Assembly (NCBI GenBank): GCA_902362925.1
Contig: CABIYL010000001.1
Length of the DNA: 64,000 bases
Origin: Pseudoflavonifractor sp902362925
GTDB taxonomy: Bacteria > Bacillota > Clostridia > Oscillospirales > Oscillospiraceae
Reading direction: 5' to 3' (one strand)
The notes under the pieces are model-generated. The model did no database searches and was not told the DNA's origin. It saw only the letters and a program-made list of their open reading frames with translations. Shown piece by piece: positions 34,356 to 43,255 of the stretch (within the stretch, counting starts at the first letter, position 1; each line of letters begins with the position of its first letter). The translations under genes were made by a program, and so were the position numbers.

Positions 34356-34585
34356 TGCCCGCTTCAGAGATTACCCAGCGGGTCACCAGCAAGGTACAGC
34401 CGGGGTCTATCGTGCTCTTCCACAACGCCGCGCTCCACACCCCGGAGGCCCTGCCCGCCATTCTGGAGACTCTGCTCCAGGAGGGGTACACCTTTGTGCC
34501 CATCTCCCAGCTCATCCTCCCCGGCACCTGCGGCACCGATTACACCATTGACCACACTGGCCGGCAGTGTCCCGCCTGCCCGTGA
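34334..34585 (+). pseudogene. 3' fragment of the split polysaccharide deacetylase gene
   Basis: Reads DSLDWKDLPASEITQRV, then VQPGSIVLFHNAALHTPEAL and LQEGYTFVPISQLI, the standard C-terminal motifs (GSIVLFHN...T...LP.I) of Pda/NodB-type deacetylases. It continues exactly from residue Asp of the fragment at 7965-8314. The upstream in-frame codons from 34220 are element sequence. Confidence 0.88.
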
Positions 34586-34622
34586 TGGGAGCATATCCAA
34601 ACAAAAGCCGCTGCAGGACGAT

Positions 34623-34655
34623 AAAAAATGGCCGGTGACATTGTCACCGGCCATT
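34623..34655. terminator. Terminator between the deacetylase fragment and the HAD phosphatase
   Basis: AATGGCCGGTGAC and GTCACCGGCCATT form a perfect 13-bp stem with an ATT loop. The minus-strand side ends TTTTTTAT, serving the phosphatase gene. Confidence 0.85.
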
Positions 34656-34693
34656 GGGGTGCTATTGTGTTTTCTGTCCGGAGATGCCCCGCC

Positions 34694-36166
34694 TTACTGA
34701 GCAGGACGGACCAGGACCTCCTCGGTGGTGCCCAGCATGATGGACTTCTCGCTGGGACGCAGCTGGCCGCTGTTCTCGTCACGGCCCTGGAGCACAAAGC
34801 GGGCATCGGGATCGCCGATGGTCTGAGCGGCCTCGTTGGAGCCCTCCCAGATGGGATCGCTGCTGGGCTTGCGGTAGCGGTTGAAGATGACGCCCAGCTC
34901 GGTGTCGCCCTCGTCCATCCAGTCGGTCATCATGTTCCAGTCGCCGGCGCTGTCGCCGAAGACCATCAGAGGACCAACGTTGTTGTACTTGGGCGCGATG
35001 AAGTTGGTGATAATGGTGCTCTTGCCCTCGCCCTGGGTCTGGGCATACTTGCCCTCGCCGCCCCAGTCGTAGTTGTACTCGTTGATGTAACGGCCGTTCT
35101 CATCCAGCTTGTTGCGCATGGCAAAGACCTGATCCTCAGGCACGCCGTAGCCCATGACCTTGTTGGCGGCCAGGACGGTGTCAATGGGGGAGGCGGAGAC
35201 GATGTACACATCGATGCCGTTGGCCATCAGGGTGGCATACAGGTCCTTCAGCTCGTCGGTAAAGGTCAGGCCGGTGGTGAAGCTGGCGGAGACGACGCCG
35301 CTCTTGCCGGGCATCTCAATGGGAGAGGTCCAGGTCACCTCAGCGTAGCGGCCGTAATCGGCCCAGTACTGATGGGACGCGCCGGCCAGCTCCTGCACCT
35401 CGGCAGGAGTCATGCCGGTGAAGAGGTAGGTGACCCAGGGATAGGAGACGGCGTGATCAAAGTAGTCGCCCAGGTTGTTGTACATGAAGCGCACCTTGGC
35501 CGCGAAATCCTGGTACTGGTTGGAGGCATGGATATACTCCAGGCTCTTGTCGCCGCCCAGGCCCTCGTAGTTCTTGTAGAGCCAGGTGTAGTCGCTGGAG
35601 ATGTCGGCCACCAGGGTGGCGGGGGTGATATTCTTGCCGTCCAGGCTGGTGCCCATGCTCTTGTTGAGATCGGGGATGCCGGTCTCCAGCACGCCCTTCA
35701 TCTCTTCCGGCTTAATCTTAAAGATCAGATTCTCGATCTGATAGACAAGCAGGGCCTCCTGGATATCAAAAATGACGGAGGTGTTATCAAAGTCAAAGAC
35801 CACATATCTGCCCTTGTTGGCGTTCTCGTCGATGACAGCCTGAATCCGGGCCCGGGTGGCAGGCGCCCAGTTTCCGGTGATGAGCTGAGTGGGATCGGGC
35901 TTATAGTGGGCGTTGGTGTCGATGTTGGCGGTATCGGTCGCCGCATCCCAGGTCACGCCGAAGTCCAGCTCTTCCGCCAGATCACGGAGCTTGAAGAAGT
36001 TGTTGCCGTTATCGATATTATACGCTTCCACCTGCGCAGCCTTGCCGTCCACGTTGAGCTTCGTGGTGGCGGGTGCCACGGACAGTGCCGCGAATGCGGT
36101 GGTTACACCCAGGGCCCCAACCAGGCCCAGCGCGATAATCTTCTTGCTGATATGGCGTTTCTTCAT
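34694..36166 (-). CDS. Secreted HAD-superfamily phosphatase with N-terminal copper-amine-oxidase-like domain
   Basis: A 490-residue protein. Residues 1-27 are a signal peptide (MKKRHISKKIIALGLVGALG then VTTAFAALS). About 30-85 (LNVDGKAAQVEAYNI, NNFFKLRDLAEELDFGVTWD) is the short copper-amine-oxidase N-like domain common on Clostridia surface proteins. The rest is a HAD phosphatase with motif I VVFDFDNTSVIFD, motif II VYIVSASP and motif IV FGDSAGDWNMM. The start at 36164-36166 follows GGAGAGAACAAAAT. It is outside the mobile element. The substrate is unknown; related enzymes are acid phosphatases or phosphocholine/phosphoserine phosphatases. Confidence 0.85.
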   Translation of the reverse strand: MKKRHISKKIIALGLVGALGVTTAFAALSVAPATTKLNVDGKAAQVEAYNIDNGNNFFKLRDLAEELDFGVTWDAATDTANIDTNAHYKPDPTQLITGNWAPATRARIQAVIDENANKGRYVVFDFDNTSVIFDIQEALLVYQIENLIFKIKPEEMKGVLETGIPDLNKSMGTSLDGKNITPATLVADISSDYTWLYKNYEGLGGDKSLEYIHASNQYQDFAAKVRFMYNNLGDYFDHAVSYPWVTYLFTGMTPAEVQELAGASHQYWADYGRYAEVTWTSPIEMPGKSGVVSASFTTGLTFTDELKDLYATLMANGIDVYIVSASPIDTVLAANKVMGYGVPEDQVFAMRNKLDENGRYINEYNYDWGGEGKYAQTQGEGKSTIITNFIAPKYNNVGPLMVFGDSAGDWNMMTDWMDEGDTELGVIFNRYRKPSSDPIWEGSNEAAQTIGDPDARFVLQGRDENSGQLRPSEKSIMLGTTEEVLVRPAQ

Positions 36167-36271
36167 ATTTTGTTCTCTCCTTTTACACGGTCTCAGTTTA
36201 TTTTGCGTGGTGCAGCTGTTCCGCGGAGATATTTTTTCGGCTGTCTCCCTCCTTCCGGTAAAGGCAGGGGT

Positions 36272-36301
36272 ATCATAACACAAGCACGTTTTCATTTGCA
36301 A
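36272..36301 (-). promoter_or_regulatory. Promoter of the HAD phosphatase gene
   Basis: Minus strand TTGCAA (36296-36301), 18-bp spacer, TATGAT (36272-36277), about 105 bases before the start codon. Confidence 0.55.
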
Positions 36302-36622
36302 CGAAGCACCGTTATTTCTCTGTATGAAACAATTCTCCATTTTCTTTTTGTGCATATTGTCTATTTTTTAACCTTATATTTTCCATATTTTTATCAAGCA
36401 TGCTTATACAAGCTCTGAGCATATGACAATTTTGAATCTTTTCCTTCCGTTTTTCGCTGACGCATACGCCGTGTGCCGGAATTGTTTCAGGCGTGTTCTC
36501 CGGCCAGCGCGGAGAAACTGAGTCATCCTCTTCCGGGGTTTCGTATCTCCGCCGTTCATCCCCTCTTCTTCCCCATGGTTCGGCATGGTGCGGCCGGACG
36601 CGCATCCTTTCATAATTGGGGA
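36302..36622. other. Intergenic region without recognised features
   Basis: About 320 bases between two outward-facing promoters. Open frames on both strands lack ribosome-binding sites and resemble no family. I see nothing supportable here. Confidence 0.4.
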
Positions 36623-36651
36623 TTGACAAAAGACTGTCAATTTTATATAAT
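36623..36651 (+). promoter_or_regulatory. Consensus SigA promoter of the first eut unit
   Basis: TTGACA (36623-36628), exactly 17 bp, TATAAT (36646-36651): a perfect consensus pair. Transcription would begin near 36658. Confidence 0.85.
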
Positions 36652-36657
36652 ATACAC

Positions 36658-36779
36658 AAATTTGAGGGTGGACTATGCCGGGTGTAGCAAGTCTGCCGTA
36701 TTCCGCTGATCATGCGGGTTTATTCAGATGCGTAGAAAGCATTTTGAAGTGCCATTGGGCACTCCAAAATGCTTTTTTT
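36658..36779 (+). promoter_or_regulatory. Leader RNA with attenuator upstream of eutQ copy 1
   Basis: About 80 nt of leader, then the hairpin AGCATTTTG...AGTGCC/GGCACT...AAAATGCT (36738-36772) and seven T. A strong promoter feeding a terminator before the gene implies conditional antitermination. EutV-type ANTAR regulators act on such leaders. I could not find convincing paired hexaloop hairpins here, so the mechanism is inferred. Confidence 0.6.
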
Positions 36780-36864
36780 GCTTCTTAAGCGCGGATCATG
36801 CAGGGCGGCAGTCTTTTCGTCCTGCTCTGAAGCGCAATTTATACACAGGAGGTATCTTGATATC

Positions 36865-37296
36865 ATGGAACTGAATGAATCTATGCTCCGTCAAATCATC
36901 GAGCGTACCCTGCAGGAAATGCGCGGGGACGGCATGGTAAAGCAGGTGGACCCCAGCGGCGTGATGAGCATCCGCACCAGCACCGTCCGCTGTGAGCCCT
37001 TTGCCGGCGCCAAGGGCGTGGGCCTGAAGGACGCCACCACGCTGGAGGAGGCCCCCCGTATGGGCGCCGGTGTGATGGAGCTGGACCACGGCCAGCTGGA
37101 GTGGACCCTGACCTACGATGAGTACGACTATGTCATCGAGGGCACCCTCCAGATCGAGATCGACGGCCGCGTTGTGACCGGCAATGCCGGCGACATCATC
37201 TATATCCCCAAAAACAGCCACATCATCTTCAAGACCCCCAGTTGGACCCGCTACGCCTACTTTGTCTACCCCGCCAACTGGGCTGATCTGGTCTGA
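36865..37296 (+). CDS. eutQ: EutQ-like cupin, copy 1
   Basis: A 143-residue protein starting MELNESMLRQIIERTLQEMR, an amphipathic helix like microcompartment-targeting peptides, followed by a cupin: LEWTLTYDEYDYVIEGTLQI, GDIIYIPKNSHIIFKTP and YAYFVYPANW. EutQ has acetate-kinase-like activity reported in Salmonella and is needed for anaerobic ethanolamine use. Start at 36865 behind ACAGGAGGTATC. Close paralogue of the copy at 43563-44003. First gene of the plus-strand eut cluster, downstream of an attenuator. Confidence 0.85.
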   Translation: MELNESMLRQIIERTLQEMRGDGMVKQVDPSGVMSIRTSTVRCEPFAGAKGVGLKDATTLEEAPRMGAGVMELDHGQLEWTLTYDEYDYVIEGTLQIEIDGRVVTGNAGDIIYIPKNSHIIFKTPSWTRYAYFVYPANWADLV

Positions 37297-37324
37297 TCGG
37301 AAACACGATACCCGCCGGCTGTAA

Positions 37325-37353
37325 TTGTATTATCTTCTTGAATTTGCTATATT
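37325..37353 (+). promoter_or_regulatory. Probable promoter of eutVW copy 1
   Basis: TTGTAT (37325-37330), 17 bp, TATATT (37348-37353), about 40 bases before the TTG start of the response regulator. It suggests that the regulator pair is made without passing the eutQ attenuator. Confidence 0.5.
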
Positions 37354-37392
37354 GTATTCATACTGCCGCGGTATTGGGAGGAGGCCCGGACC

Positions 37393-37995
37393 TTGGATGC
37401 GAAGGGAGCAAACTGCACGACCATTTTTTTGGCCGACGATGATGCAACAGTGCGTCAGACACTGAATGACTTCTTTGCCAAGTGCCCAAATTATCAGGTG
37501 ATTGGTACCGCCAGCAACGGCATGGACGCGGTGGAGCGCTGCAAGCAGCTGCGGCCCGACGTGGCACTCCTGGACATCCAGATGCCCCTGCTGGACGGAA
37601 TCGCCGCAGCCAGGCTCATTCTGGAAAACAAATATACCAAGTGTGTGGTCATGCTGACCGCCTTCAGCGACCGGGCTTACATCCAGGACGCCCTGGACGC
37701 AGGCGCTTTCGGCTACCTCACCAAGCCCTTTGAGCCGGAAAAAATACTTCCAACGCTTGAATTGTGCATCCACCAGAGCCGTGAATTCCATCTGCTCCGC
37801 AAGGAGCTGAAAAACCTGGAGCGGCGCGCCGAAGAGCGCCCCGCCGTGGACCAGGCCAAGCTGATGCTGATGGAGATCAGGGGCATGTCGGAGGATGAGG
37901 CGTATCAGTACATACGGGAACTCAGCCGCAGAAAGGGCATGTCCATGATGAAGGTTGCACAGTATATTATTGCCAAACTGGAGTCATCCCAATGA
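37393..37995 (+). CDS. eutV: EutV-like ANTAR response regulator, copy 1
   Basis: A 200-residue protein. The receiver domain has FLADDDATV and phospho-acceptor Asp61 (LLDIQMPLLDG), plus TAFSDRAYI and Lys in YLTKPFEP. The C-terminal ANTAR RNA-binding domain has RGMSEDEAYQYIRELSRRKG. Phosphorylated EutV binds paired hairpins in leader RNA and prevents termination. It appears to start at TTG 37393 behind GGGAGGAGGCCC; the next in-frame Met lies inside the receiver. Overlaps the kinase gene by 4 bases. Confidence 0.87.
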   Translation: MDAKGANCTTIFLADDDATVRQTLNDFFAKCPNYQVIGTASNGMDAVERCKQLRPDVALLDIQMPLLDGIAAARLILENKYTKCVVMLTAFSDRAYIQDALDAGAFGYLTKPFEPEKILPTLELCIHQSREFHLLRKELKNLERRAEERPAVDQAKLMLMEIRGMSEDEAYQYIRELSRRKGMSMMKVAQYIIAKLESSQ

Positions 37996-39365
37996 TTAGC
38001 GCCACCAGAATGCTCTGCCAGAAATATACCTCGCTCACGGACGATGAGATAAGCTATCTCGAGTCCTACAACACCCTCCTGCCCGCCATGGCCAACGCGG
38101 AAAAGGCGGACGTGTTTGTGGACTGCCGCACAGCCACCGGGCGCTCTGCCATCGTGGTCTGTGAGGCAAAGCCCCAGACTGTTCCGTCCAATTACAGCAG
38201 CTCCATCCTGGGCATGATGATCCAGTGGAGCGACGAGCCGGCGGTGGACCGTTCCTTCCGGCTTGGCGTATCCACAGCCGGGATGCGGGCGGTGTCCATG
38301 CCGGAGGATCGGCGGATTGTCCAGAGCGTGGACCCCATCTTTTACAGAGGCCGCCTGATCGCGGTGCTCATCTACGAGAAACCCGCCATGGATGTGGAGT
38401 CCATCCTCTCCGCATCCCAGCCGGCGCCAACAGATACATCAGCCGATCTGGGCTGGTCCGCTGTGGCCGACGCACTGGGCGAGGCCGTGGTCTTTCTGGA
38501 CCACAACCAGCAGGTCTGCGGCTACAACCGGGAGGCGGAACGCCTCTACCGCGCCATGGGCTATGTGGGGGAGCTGCTGGGAATGCCCGGCAGCAATATC
38601 CAGCCTGCCGCCGCAGAGGCCTGTGACGGAGCATGGCATGAGACCTGTATGGTCAACCGGAATTTACAGTACCGAAAACTCCCGCTCACCGACGGCAAGG
38701 CCGCCGAGGTCCTGATTATGCGGGATATCACCGAGCAGCGCAGGCTGGAACAAGAGCTGAATTTTCAGAAAACAGCCCTGCGGGAGCTGCGCCACAGGAT
38801 GAAAAACAGCCTGCAGATGATGGCCAATCTGATCCGCGCCAGAGGTTATGAGGTGGAGAGCCTGACAGAGGCCCAGTCCGGCATGATGGACGCCGCCAAC
38901 CGACTGCTCTCCCTCACCGCCACGCTGGACGGTCCAGTCCAGGCCTCGCCTGAGAAGGTATCCCTGCTGCAGGTCATCCGGCACATCCGGCAGTACACCC
39001 TGCAGACGCTGGTGAACTCCACCGGAAACATTACGATACAGGTGTCGGGACAGGATGTGGAAGTCCGGCCCGACTGCGCCGATTCCATCGCCCTGGTGGT
39101 CAACGAGCTGCTTCAGAACGCGCTGAAGCACGCCTTCCCATCGGGTGCGGCCGGAACGGTGTGGATTGAGCTCCAGAGCGGACGCCCCGCCAGCAGGATT
39201 ACCGTGTGGGACAACGGCGTGGGCCTCCAGAAGGACCAGACCCGGTCCGGCGGAATTGGCCTGGAGCTTGTATATACCATTGTCCGCGACCGCTTGATGG
39301 GCGAGTGCGACCTGGAGAGCGGTCCCGACGGGACGAGAGTTACATTTGATTTTATAGAGGCATAG
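37992..39365 (+). CDS. eutW: EutW-like sensor histidine kinase, copy 1
   Basis: A 457-residue soluble HisKA_2/HWE-type kinase. An N-terminal sensor domain (about residues 1-130, with FVDCRTATGRSAIVVCEAKP) is followed by a PAS-like segment (about 155-245). The phospho-acceptor is in LRELRHRMKNSLQMMANLIR, and the ATPase has LVVNELLQNALKHAF, WDNGVGL and GGIGLELV. EutW senses ethanolamine. It diverges clearly from the second copy at 58003-59427, so it could respond to another ligand. Translationally coupled to eutV. Confidence 0.85.
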   Translation: MISATRMLCQKYTSLTDDEISYLESYNTLLPAMANAEKADVFVDCRTATGRSAIVVCEAKPQTVPSNYSSSILGMMIQWSDEPAVDRSFRLGVSTAGMRAVSMPEDRRIVQSVDPIFYRGRLIAVLIYEKPAMDVESILSASQPAPTDTSADLGWSAVADALGEAVVFLDHNQQVCGYNREAERLYRAMGYVGELLGMPGSNIQPAAAEACDGAWHETCMVNRNLQYRKLPLTDGKAAEVLIMRDITEQRRLEQELNFQKTALRELRHRMKNSLQMMANLIRARGYEVESLTEAQSGMMDAANRLLSLTATLDGPVQASPEKVSLLQVIRHIRQYTLQTLVNSTGNITIQVSGQDVEVRPDCADSIALVVNELLQNALKHAFPSGAAGTVWIELQSGRPASRITVWDNGVGLQKDQTRSGGIGLELVYTIVRDRLMGECDLESGPDGTRVTFDFIEA

Positions 39366-39370
39366 CGCGC

Positions 39371-39467
39371 TGACTCAAGGAAGGGCGGCGCATATCACAA
39401 TGGGCGATGTAGTCCAGGGGCAGTCGTTTTCCGCTGCCTCTGGGCTATTTTGCATTTTTTTACTCCC
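39371..39467 (+). promoter_or_regulatory. Leader with candidate ANTAR motifs and terminator before eutB copy 1
   Basis: CCAGGGGCAG (39414-39423) and CTGCCTCTGG (39434-39443) form a hairpin, with a T-rich stretch ending in seven T at 39455-39461. Just upstream are CTCAAGGAAGGGCG and CACAATGGGCG, containing AAGGAA and AATGGG. These match the A-at-1, G-at-4 hexaloop pattern of EutV-binding hairpins, though their stems are weak. Confidence 0.5.
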
Positions 39468-39546
39468 CAACGGCCTGTACGCAGGCCGAACAAGCCGGAC
39501 GCGCACCTGCGCCCGGAATATCAAACAAGGAGAGGTGCAGCGAAAC

Positions 39547-40914
39547 ATGAAGTTGAAAACGACCTTGAATGGCAGCAGCTTTGCATTCCGCGACATTAAG
39601 GACGTGCTGGCAAAGGCCAATGAGCCCAAGTCCGCCGACCGCTTCCAGGGCATCGCGGCGGAGACCGCCACCGAGCGTGTGGCTGCAAAGATTGTGCTGT
39701 CCGAACTCACCGTAGGCGACCTGACCGAGAACCCCACCATCCCCTATGAGAAGGATGAGGTCACCCGGGTCAACATCGACGGTCTGAACCGCCCCATGTA
39801 CGAGCGGTTCAAGAACATGACCATCGGTGAGCTGCGCGAGTGGATTCTGGACCACAAGACCACCACCGAGGAGCTCTGCCGGGCCAGCCGCGCCTTCACC
39901 GGCGAGGTGGTGGCCGCCGTTGCCAAGCTGATGAGCGCCATGGATCTGGTCTACGGCGCCAGCAAGATCGTCCGTCCCACCAAGTGCGTCACCGAAATCG
40001 GCCTGCCCGGCACCCTGTCCTACCGCTGCCAGGCCAACAGCCCCACGGACAGCGTGTCCGACATCCTCATCGGCGTGATGGAGGGTCTGTCCTACGGCTG
40101 CGGCGACGCCTGCCTGGGCATCAACCCCGTCACCGACGACGCCGAGACCACCAAGCGCATCGCCGACGCCCTCTGGAACCTGGTGAAGAAGAACAGCATC
40201 CCCACCCAGATCACCGTGCTGTCCCACATCACCACCCAGATGCAGGCCGTCCGCAACGGCGCCCCCCTGTCCATGTTCTTCCAGTCCATCGCCGGCACCC
40301 AGGCCGCCAACGACAACTTCGGCGTCAGCCGCGCCCTGCTGGAGGAGGCCTACGATCTGGCCCGCTCCTCCTGCACCGGCCTTGGTCCCAACCTGCTGTA
40401 CTTTGAGACCGGCCAGGGTTCCGAGGTGTCCATCGGCGCCGACTGCGGCGTGGACGAGATGACCCTGGAGGCCCGTACTTACGGCTTCGGCCGCTTCTTC
40501 CTGCCCTTCATGGTCAACAACGTGTCCGGCTTCATCGGGCCCGAGACCCTGTACGACGGCAAGGAGATGATCCGCGCCAACCTGGAGGACCACTTCATGG
40601 GCAAGCTCATCGGTCTGCCCATGGGTATGGCCCCCTGCTACACCAACCACACCTCCATCACCCAGGACGATCAGGAGATGGCCACCGCCCTGCTGGCCAT
40701 GGCCGGCGCCAACTACTACATGGGCGTGCCTGTGGGTGACGACGTGATGCTGTCCTATCAGGACACCAGCTTCCACGACGACGCCACCCTCCGCGAGCTG
40801 AGCCACCGCCTGCCCGCTCCCGAGTTCCACAAGTGGATGATGAAGATGGAGCTGATGGACGAGCACGGCCGCCTCACCCCCAAGGCCGGCGACGCTTCCA
40901 TTTTCCTGAAGTGA
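39547..40914 (+). CDS. eutB: Ethanolamine ammonia-lyase large subunit, variant copy 1
   Basis: A 455-residue EutB-family TIM barrel that with EutC and adenosylcobalamin would split an amino alcohol to aldehyde and ammonia. Starts MKLKTTLNGSSFAF behind AGGAGAGGTGCAG. Substrate residues known from E. coli EutB are kept at Arg160, Gln162 (YRCQAN), Asn193 (GINP) and Glu287 (YFETGQGSE), but the Asp362 position is Ala (MGMAPCYTNH, canonical MGCD-CYTNH). The copy at 55072-56442 keeps Asp. The loss of this amino-group contact suggests a changed substrate or activity. Confidence 0.88.
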   Translation: MKLKTTLNGSSFAFRDIKDVLAKANEPKSADRFQGIAAETATERVAAKIVLSELTVGDLTENPTIPYEKDEVTRVNIDGLNRPMYERFKNMTIGELREWILDHKTTTEELCRASRAFTGEVVAAVAKLMSAMDLVYGASKIVRPTKCVTEIGLPGTLSYRCQANSPTDSVSDILIGVMEGLSYGCGDACLGINPVTDDAETTKRIADALWNLVKKNSIPTQITVLSHITTQMQAVRNGAPLSMFFQSIAGTQAANDNFGVSRALLEEAYDLARSSCTGLGPNLLYFETGQGSEVSIGADCGVDEMTLEARTYGFGRFFLPFMVNNVSGFIGPETLYDGKEMIRANLEDHFMGKLIGLPMGMAPCYTNHTSITQDDQEMATALLAMAGANYYMGVPVGDDVMLSYQDTSFHDDATLRELSHRLPAPEFHKWMMKMELMDEHGRLTPKAGDASIFLK

Positions 40915-40930
40915 GAAGGAGGAAATAAAG

Positions 40931-41809
40931 ATGAACGAATCTCAGCTGAAAGAGATTATCATGAAGACTATTTCCGAACTGATGGCGGGTGAATCCGAGG
41001 ACAAGTGCGCCTCCTGTGCGCCCACCCCCGCCCTCAAGGTGGAAGATGGTGAGGTGCCCGATCTGTCCGCGGTGGACTACCGCAAGGTGATCGACGTGCC
41101 CAACCCCGCCAACGGCGAGGAGTATCTCCACATGCGCTCCAAGACCGTGGCCCGTCTGGGCGTGTGGCGTGCCGGTCCCCGCTACCGCACCAACACCTTC
41201 CTGCGCTTCCGCGCCGACCACGCCGTGGCCATGGACGCCGTCTTTACCGACGTGCCCAACGAGGTCCTGGAGGAGGTCGGTCTGTTCTCCGTGAGCACCC
41301 TCTGCGAGAGCAAGGACATGTATCTGACCCGCCCCGATCTGGGCCGCCGTTTCTCCGATGAGACCGTCGCCGAGCTGAAGAAGCGCTGCAAGCTGAACCC
41401 CGACGTCCAGATTGTGGTGTCCGACGGCCTGTCCAGCACCTCCGTCACCGCCAACATCAAGGATATCCTGCCCTCCATCCTCCAGGGCCTGAAGGCCGCC
41501 GGTGTGAGCGTGGGCACTCCCTTCTTCGTCAAGTACGGCCGCGTGGGCGCCATGGACGCCATCACCGAGGCGCTGGGCTCCAAGGTCACCGTGATCCTGC
41601 TGGGCGAGCGGCCCGGTCTGGCCACCGGCGAGTCCATGAGCGCCTACATGACCTACGGCGGCTATGTGGGCATCCCCGAGGCCAACCGTACCGTGGTCTC
41701 CAACATCCACCGGGGCGGCACCAACCCCGCCGAAGCCGGCGCCTTTATCGCCGAGCTGTGCTGCCGTATGCTGAAGGAAAAGGCCTCCGGCCTGGACCTG
41801 AAGGTCTGA
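40931..41809 (+). CDS. eutC: Ethanolamine ammonia-lyase small subunit, copy 1
   Basis: A 292-residue EutC. The N-terminal helix MNESQLKEIIMKTISELMAG resembles a microcompartment-targeting peptide, followed by a Cys-containing linker. The conserved core has ARLGVWRAGPRY, FRADHAVAMDAV, YLTRPDLGRRF, VVSDGLSS, LLGERPGLAT and NIHRGGTNPAEAGAF. It binds cobalamin together with EutB. Sixteen bases after eutB, behind AGAAGGAGG. Paralogue at 54164-55057. Confidence 0.9.
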   Translation: MNESQLKEIIMKTISELMAGESEDKCASCAPTPALKVEDGEVPDLSAVDYRKVIDVPNPANGEEYLHMRSKTVARLGVWRAGPRYRTNTFLRFRADHAVAMDAVFTDVPNEVLEEVGLFSVSTLCESKDMYLTRPDLGRRFSDETVAELKKRCKLNPDVQIVVSDGLSSTSVTANIKDILPSILQGLKAAGVSVGTPFFVKYGRVGAMDAITEALGSKVTVILLGERPGLATGESMSAYMTYGGYVGIPEANRTVVSNIHRGGTNPAEAGAFIAELCCRMLKEKASGLDLKV

Positions 41810-41873
41810 GCTTCTCCCCCGCGGGGCGCACCCGCTCCATATCCTGTCTATGACGCAGGGAGGAAACAAAACC

Positions 41874-42524
41874 ATGAAACGTGATCCTGTAAAAGCATCC
41901 GTGATGGCCACACGGATTATCCCCAACGTGGCCGCCGACATGGCCCAGGAGCTGGGACTCCTGCCCGGCGAAAAGTCTCTGGCCATCATCACCGCCGACT
42001 GCGATGATGTGACCTACACCGCCCTGGACGAGGCCACCAAGAAGGCTGTCTGCCGGGTGGCCTACGCCAAGAGCTTCTACGCCGGCGCCGCCAACGCCAA
42101 CACCGCTCTGGCCGGCGAGGTCATCGGCATTCTGGCCGCTCCCAATCCCGCCGAGGCCAGAGCAGCGCTGGAGGCCTGTGTGGACGTCATCGAAAACCAG
42201 GCCTACTTTGTCTCCGCCAATGCGGACGACTCCGTGGTCTACTACGCCCACTGCATCCCCCGCACCGGCTCCTATCTGTCCGAGGGCGCCGGCATCAACG
42301 AGGGCGAGGCTCTGGCCTACCTGATTGCGCCCCCTCTGGAGGCCATGTACGGCGTGGATGCCGCCCTGAAAGCCGCTGACGTACGCATGTGCGTGCTCTA
42401 CGCGCCCCCCTCCGAGACCAACTTCGGCGGCGCTCTGCTGACCGGCAGCCAGTCCGCCTGCAAATCCGCCTGCGACGCCTTTGCCGCCGCTGTGGAGCAG
42501 GTGGCGGACCAGCCCCGTATCTGA
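41874..42524 (+). CDS. eutL: EutL tandem-domain shell protein, copy 1
   Basis: A 216-residue trimeric shell protein with two circularly permuted BMC domains, starting MKRDPVKASVMATRIIPNVA behind GGGAGGAAAC. EutL has a gated pore thought to pass cofactors or substrate. Most of the sequence after residue 45 is identical to copy 2 (53492-54142), while the N-terminal 35 residues differ more. The gene's place in a short cluster with eutM suggests that it contributes a second or modified shell. Confidence 0.92.
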   Translation: MKRDPVKASVMATRIIPNVAADMAQELGLLPGEKSLAIITADCDDVTYTALDEATKKAVCRVAYAKSFYAGAANANTALAGEVIGILAAPNPAEARAALEACVDVIENQAYFVSANADDSVVYYAHCIPRTGSYLSEGAGINEGEALAYLIAPPLEAMYGVDAALKAADVRMCVLYAPPSETNFGGALLTGSQSACKSACDAFAAAVEQVADQPRI

Positions 42525-42583
42525 GTATGATTGACTTCGGGCGGCGCAGACGCCGTCCCTGACAGAACAGGAGTGTATTTGAG

Positions 42584-42871
<288 letters not shown>

Positions 42872-42913
42872 TTGCGGACAACAGGTCCGCACCGCGTCAT
42901 TCTTTTCCCGGCA

Positions 42914-42954
42914 AGCAAAAGCCCGGGGAGCCATGTGCTCCCCGGGCTTTTGCT
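42914..42954. terminator. Terminator of the plus-strand eut cluster
   Basis: AGCAAAAGCCCGGGGAGC and GCTCCCCGGGCTTTTGCT form a perfect 18-bp stem with a five-base loop; works in either direction. Confidence 0.88.
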
Positions 42955-42957
42955 CAG

Positions 42958-43016
42958 CCTGTCGAAAAAGTCTTTTCGACAGGATGCCGTACTTTTTCAA
43001 CCTTTGAAAAAGTGGT
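42958..43016. repeat. Two adjacent short hairpin repeats
   Basis: CCTGTCGAAAAAGTCTTTTC followed by GACAGG forms one stem (CTGTCGAAAA/TTTTCGACAG). ACTTTTTCAACC followed by TTTGAAAAAGT forms another. They may be a copy of an interspersed hairpin repeat; no coding content. The rest of 43017-43250 holds nothing I recognise. Confidence 0.35.
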
Positions 43017-43255
43017 TTGATTGCACGCAAAAGACAACCCTGACGGTTTTCATTCACACTATCTTTCCCTCCGAACCCTTAAGCCTCAGGGTTTATCGAC
43101 AGTCTCAAGCAAAATCGGCGGGAAAACCAGTCCCGGAACGCAATTGAAAGCGGGAACGTCTGCCTGCACCGGCATTTGTGCCCGCTTTCGCGAGGTTTTA
43201 CAGATAAACGGGCTTTCCAAACACATGCGTCTGTGTGGATGACCCCGCTTTTGTC

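Noticed and set aside
36312..36713. Open frames in the gap between the HAD phosphatase and the first eut promoter
   Set aside because: No ribosome-binding site, no homology pattern, and one overlaps the consensus promoter at 36623-36651.
36658..36779. EutV dual-hairpin site in the eutQ1 leader
   Set aside because: I looked for two hexaloops with A at 1 and G at 4 and found no convincing stems. Only the promoter and terminator are reported.
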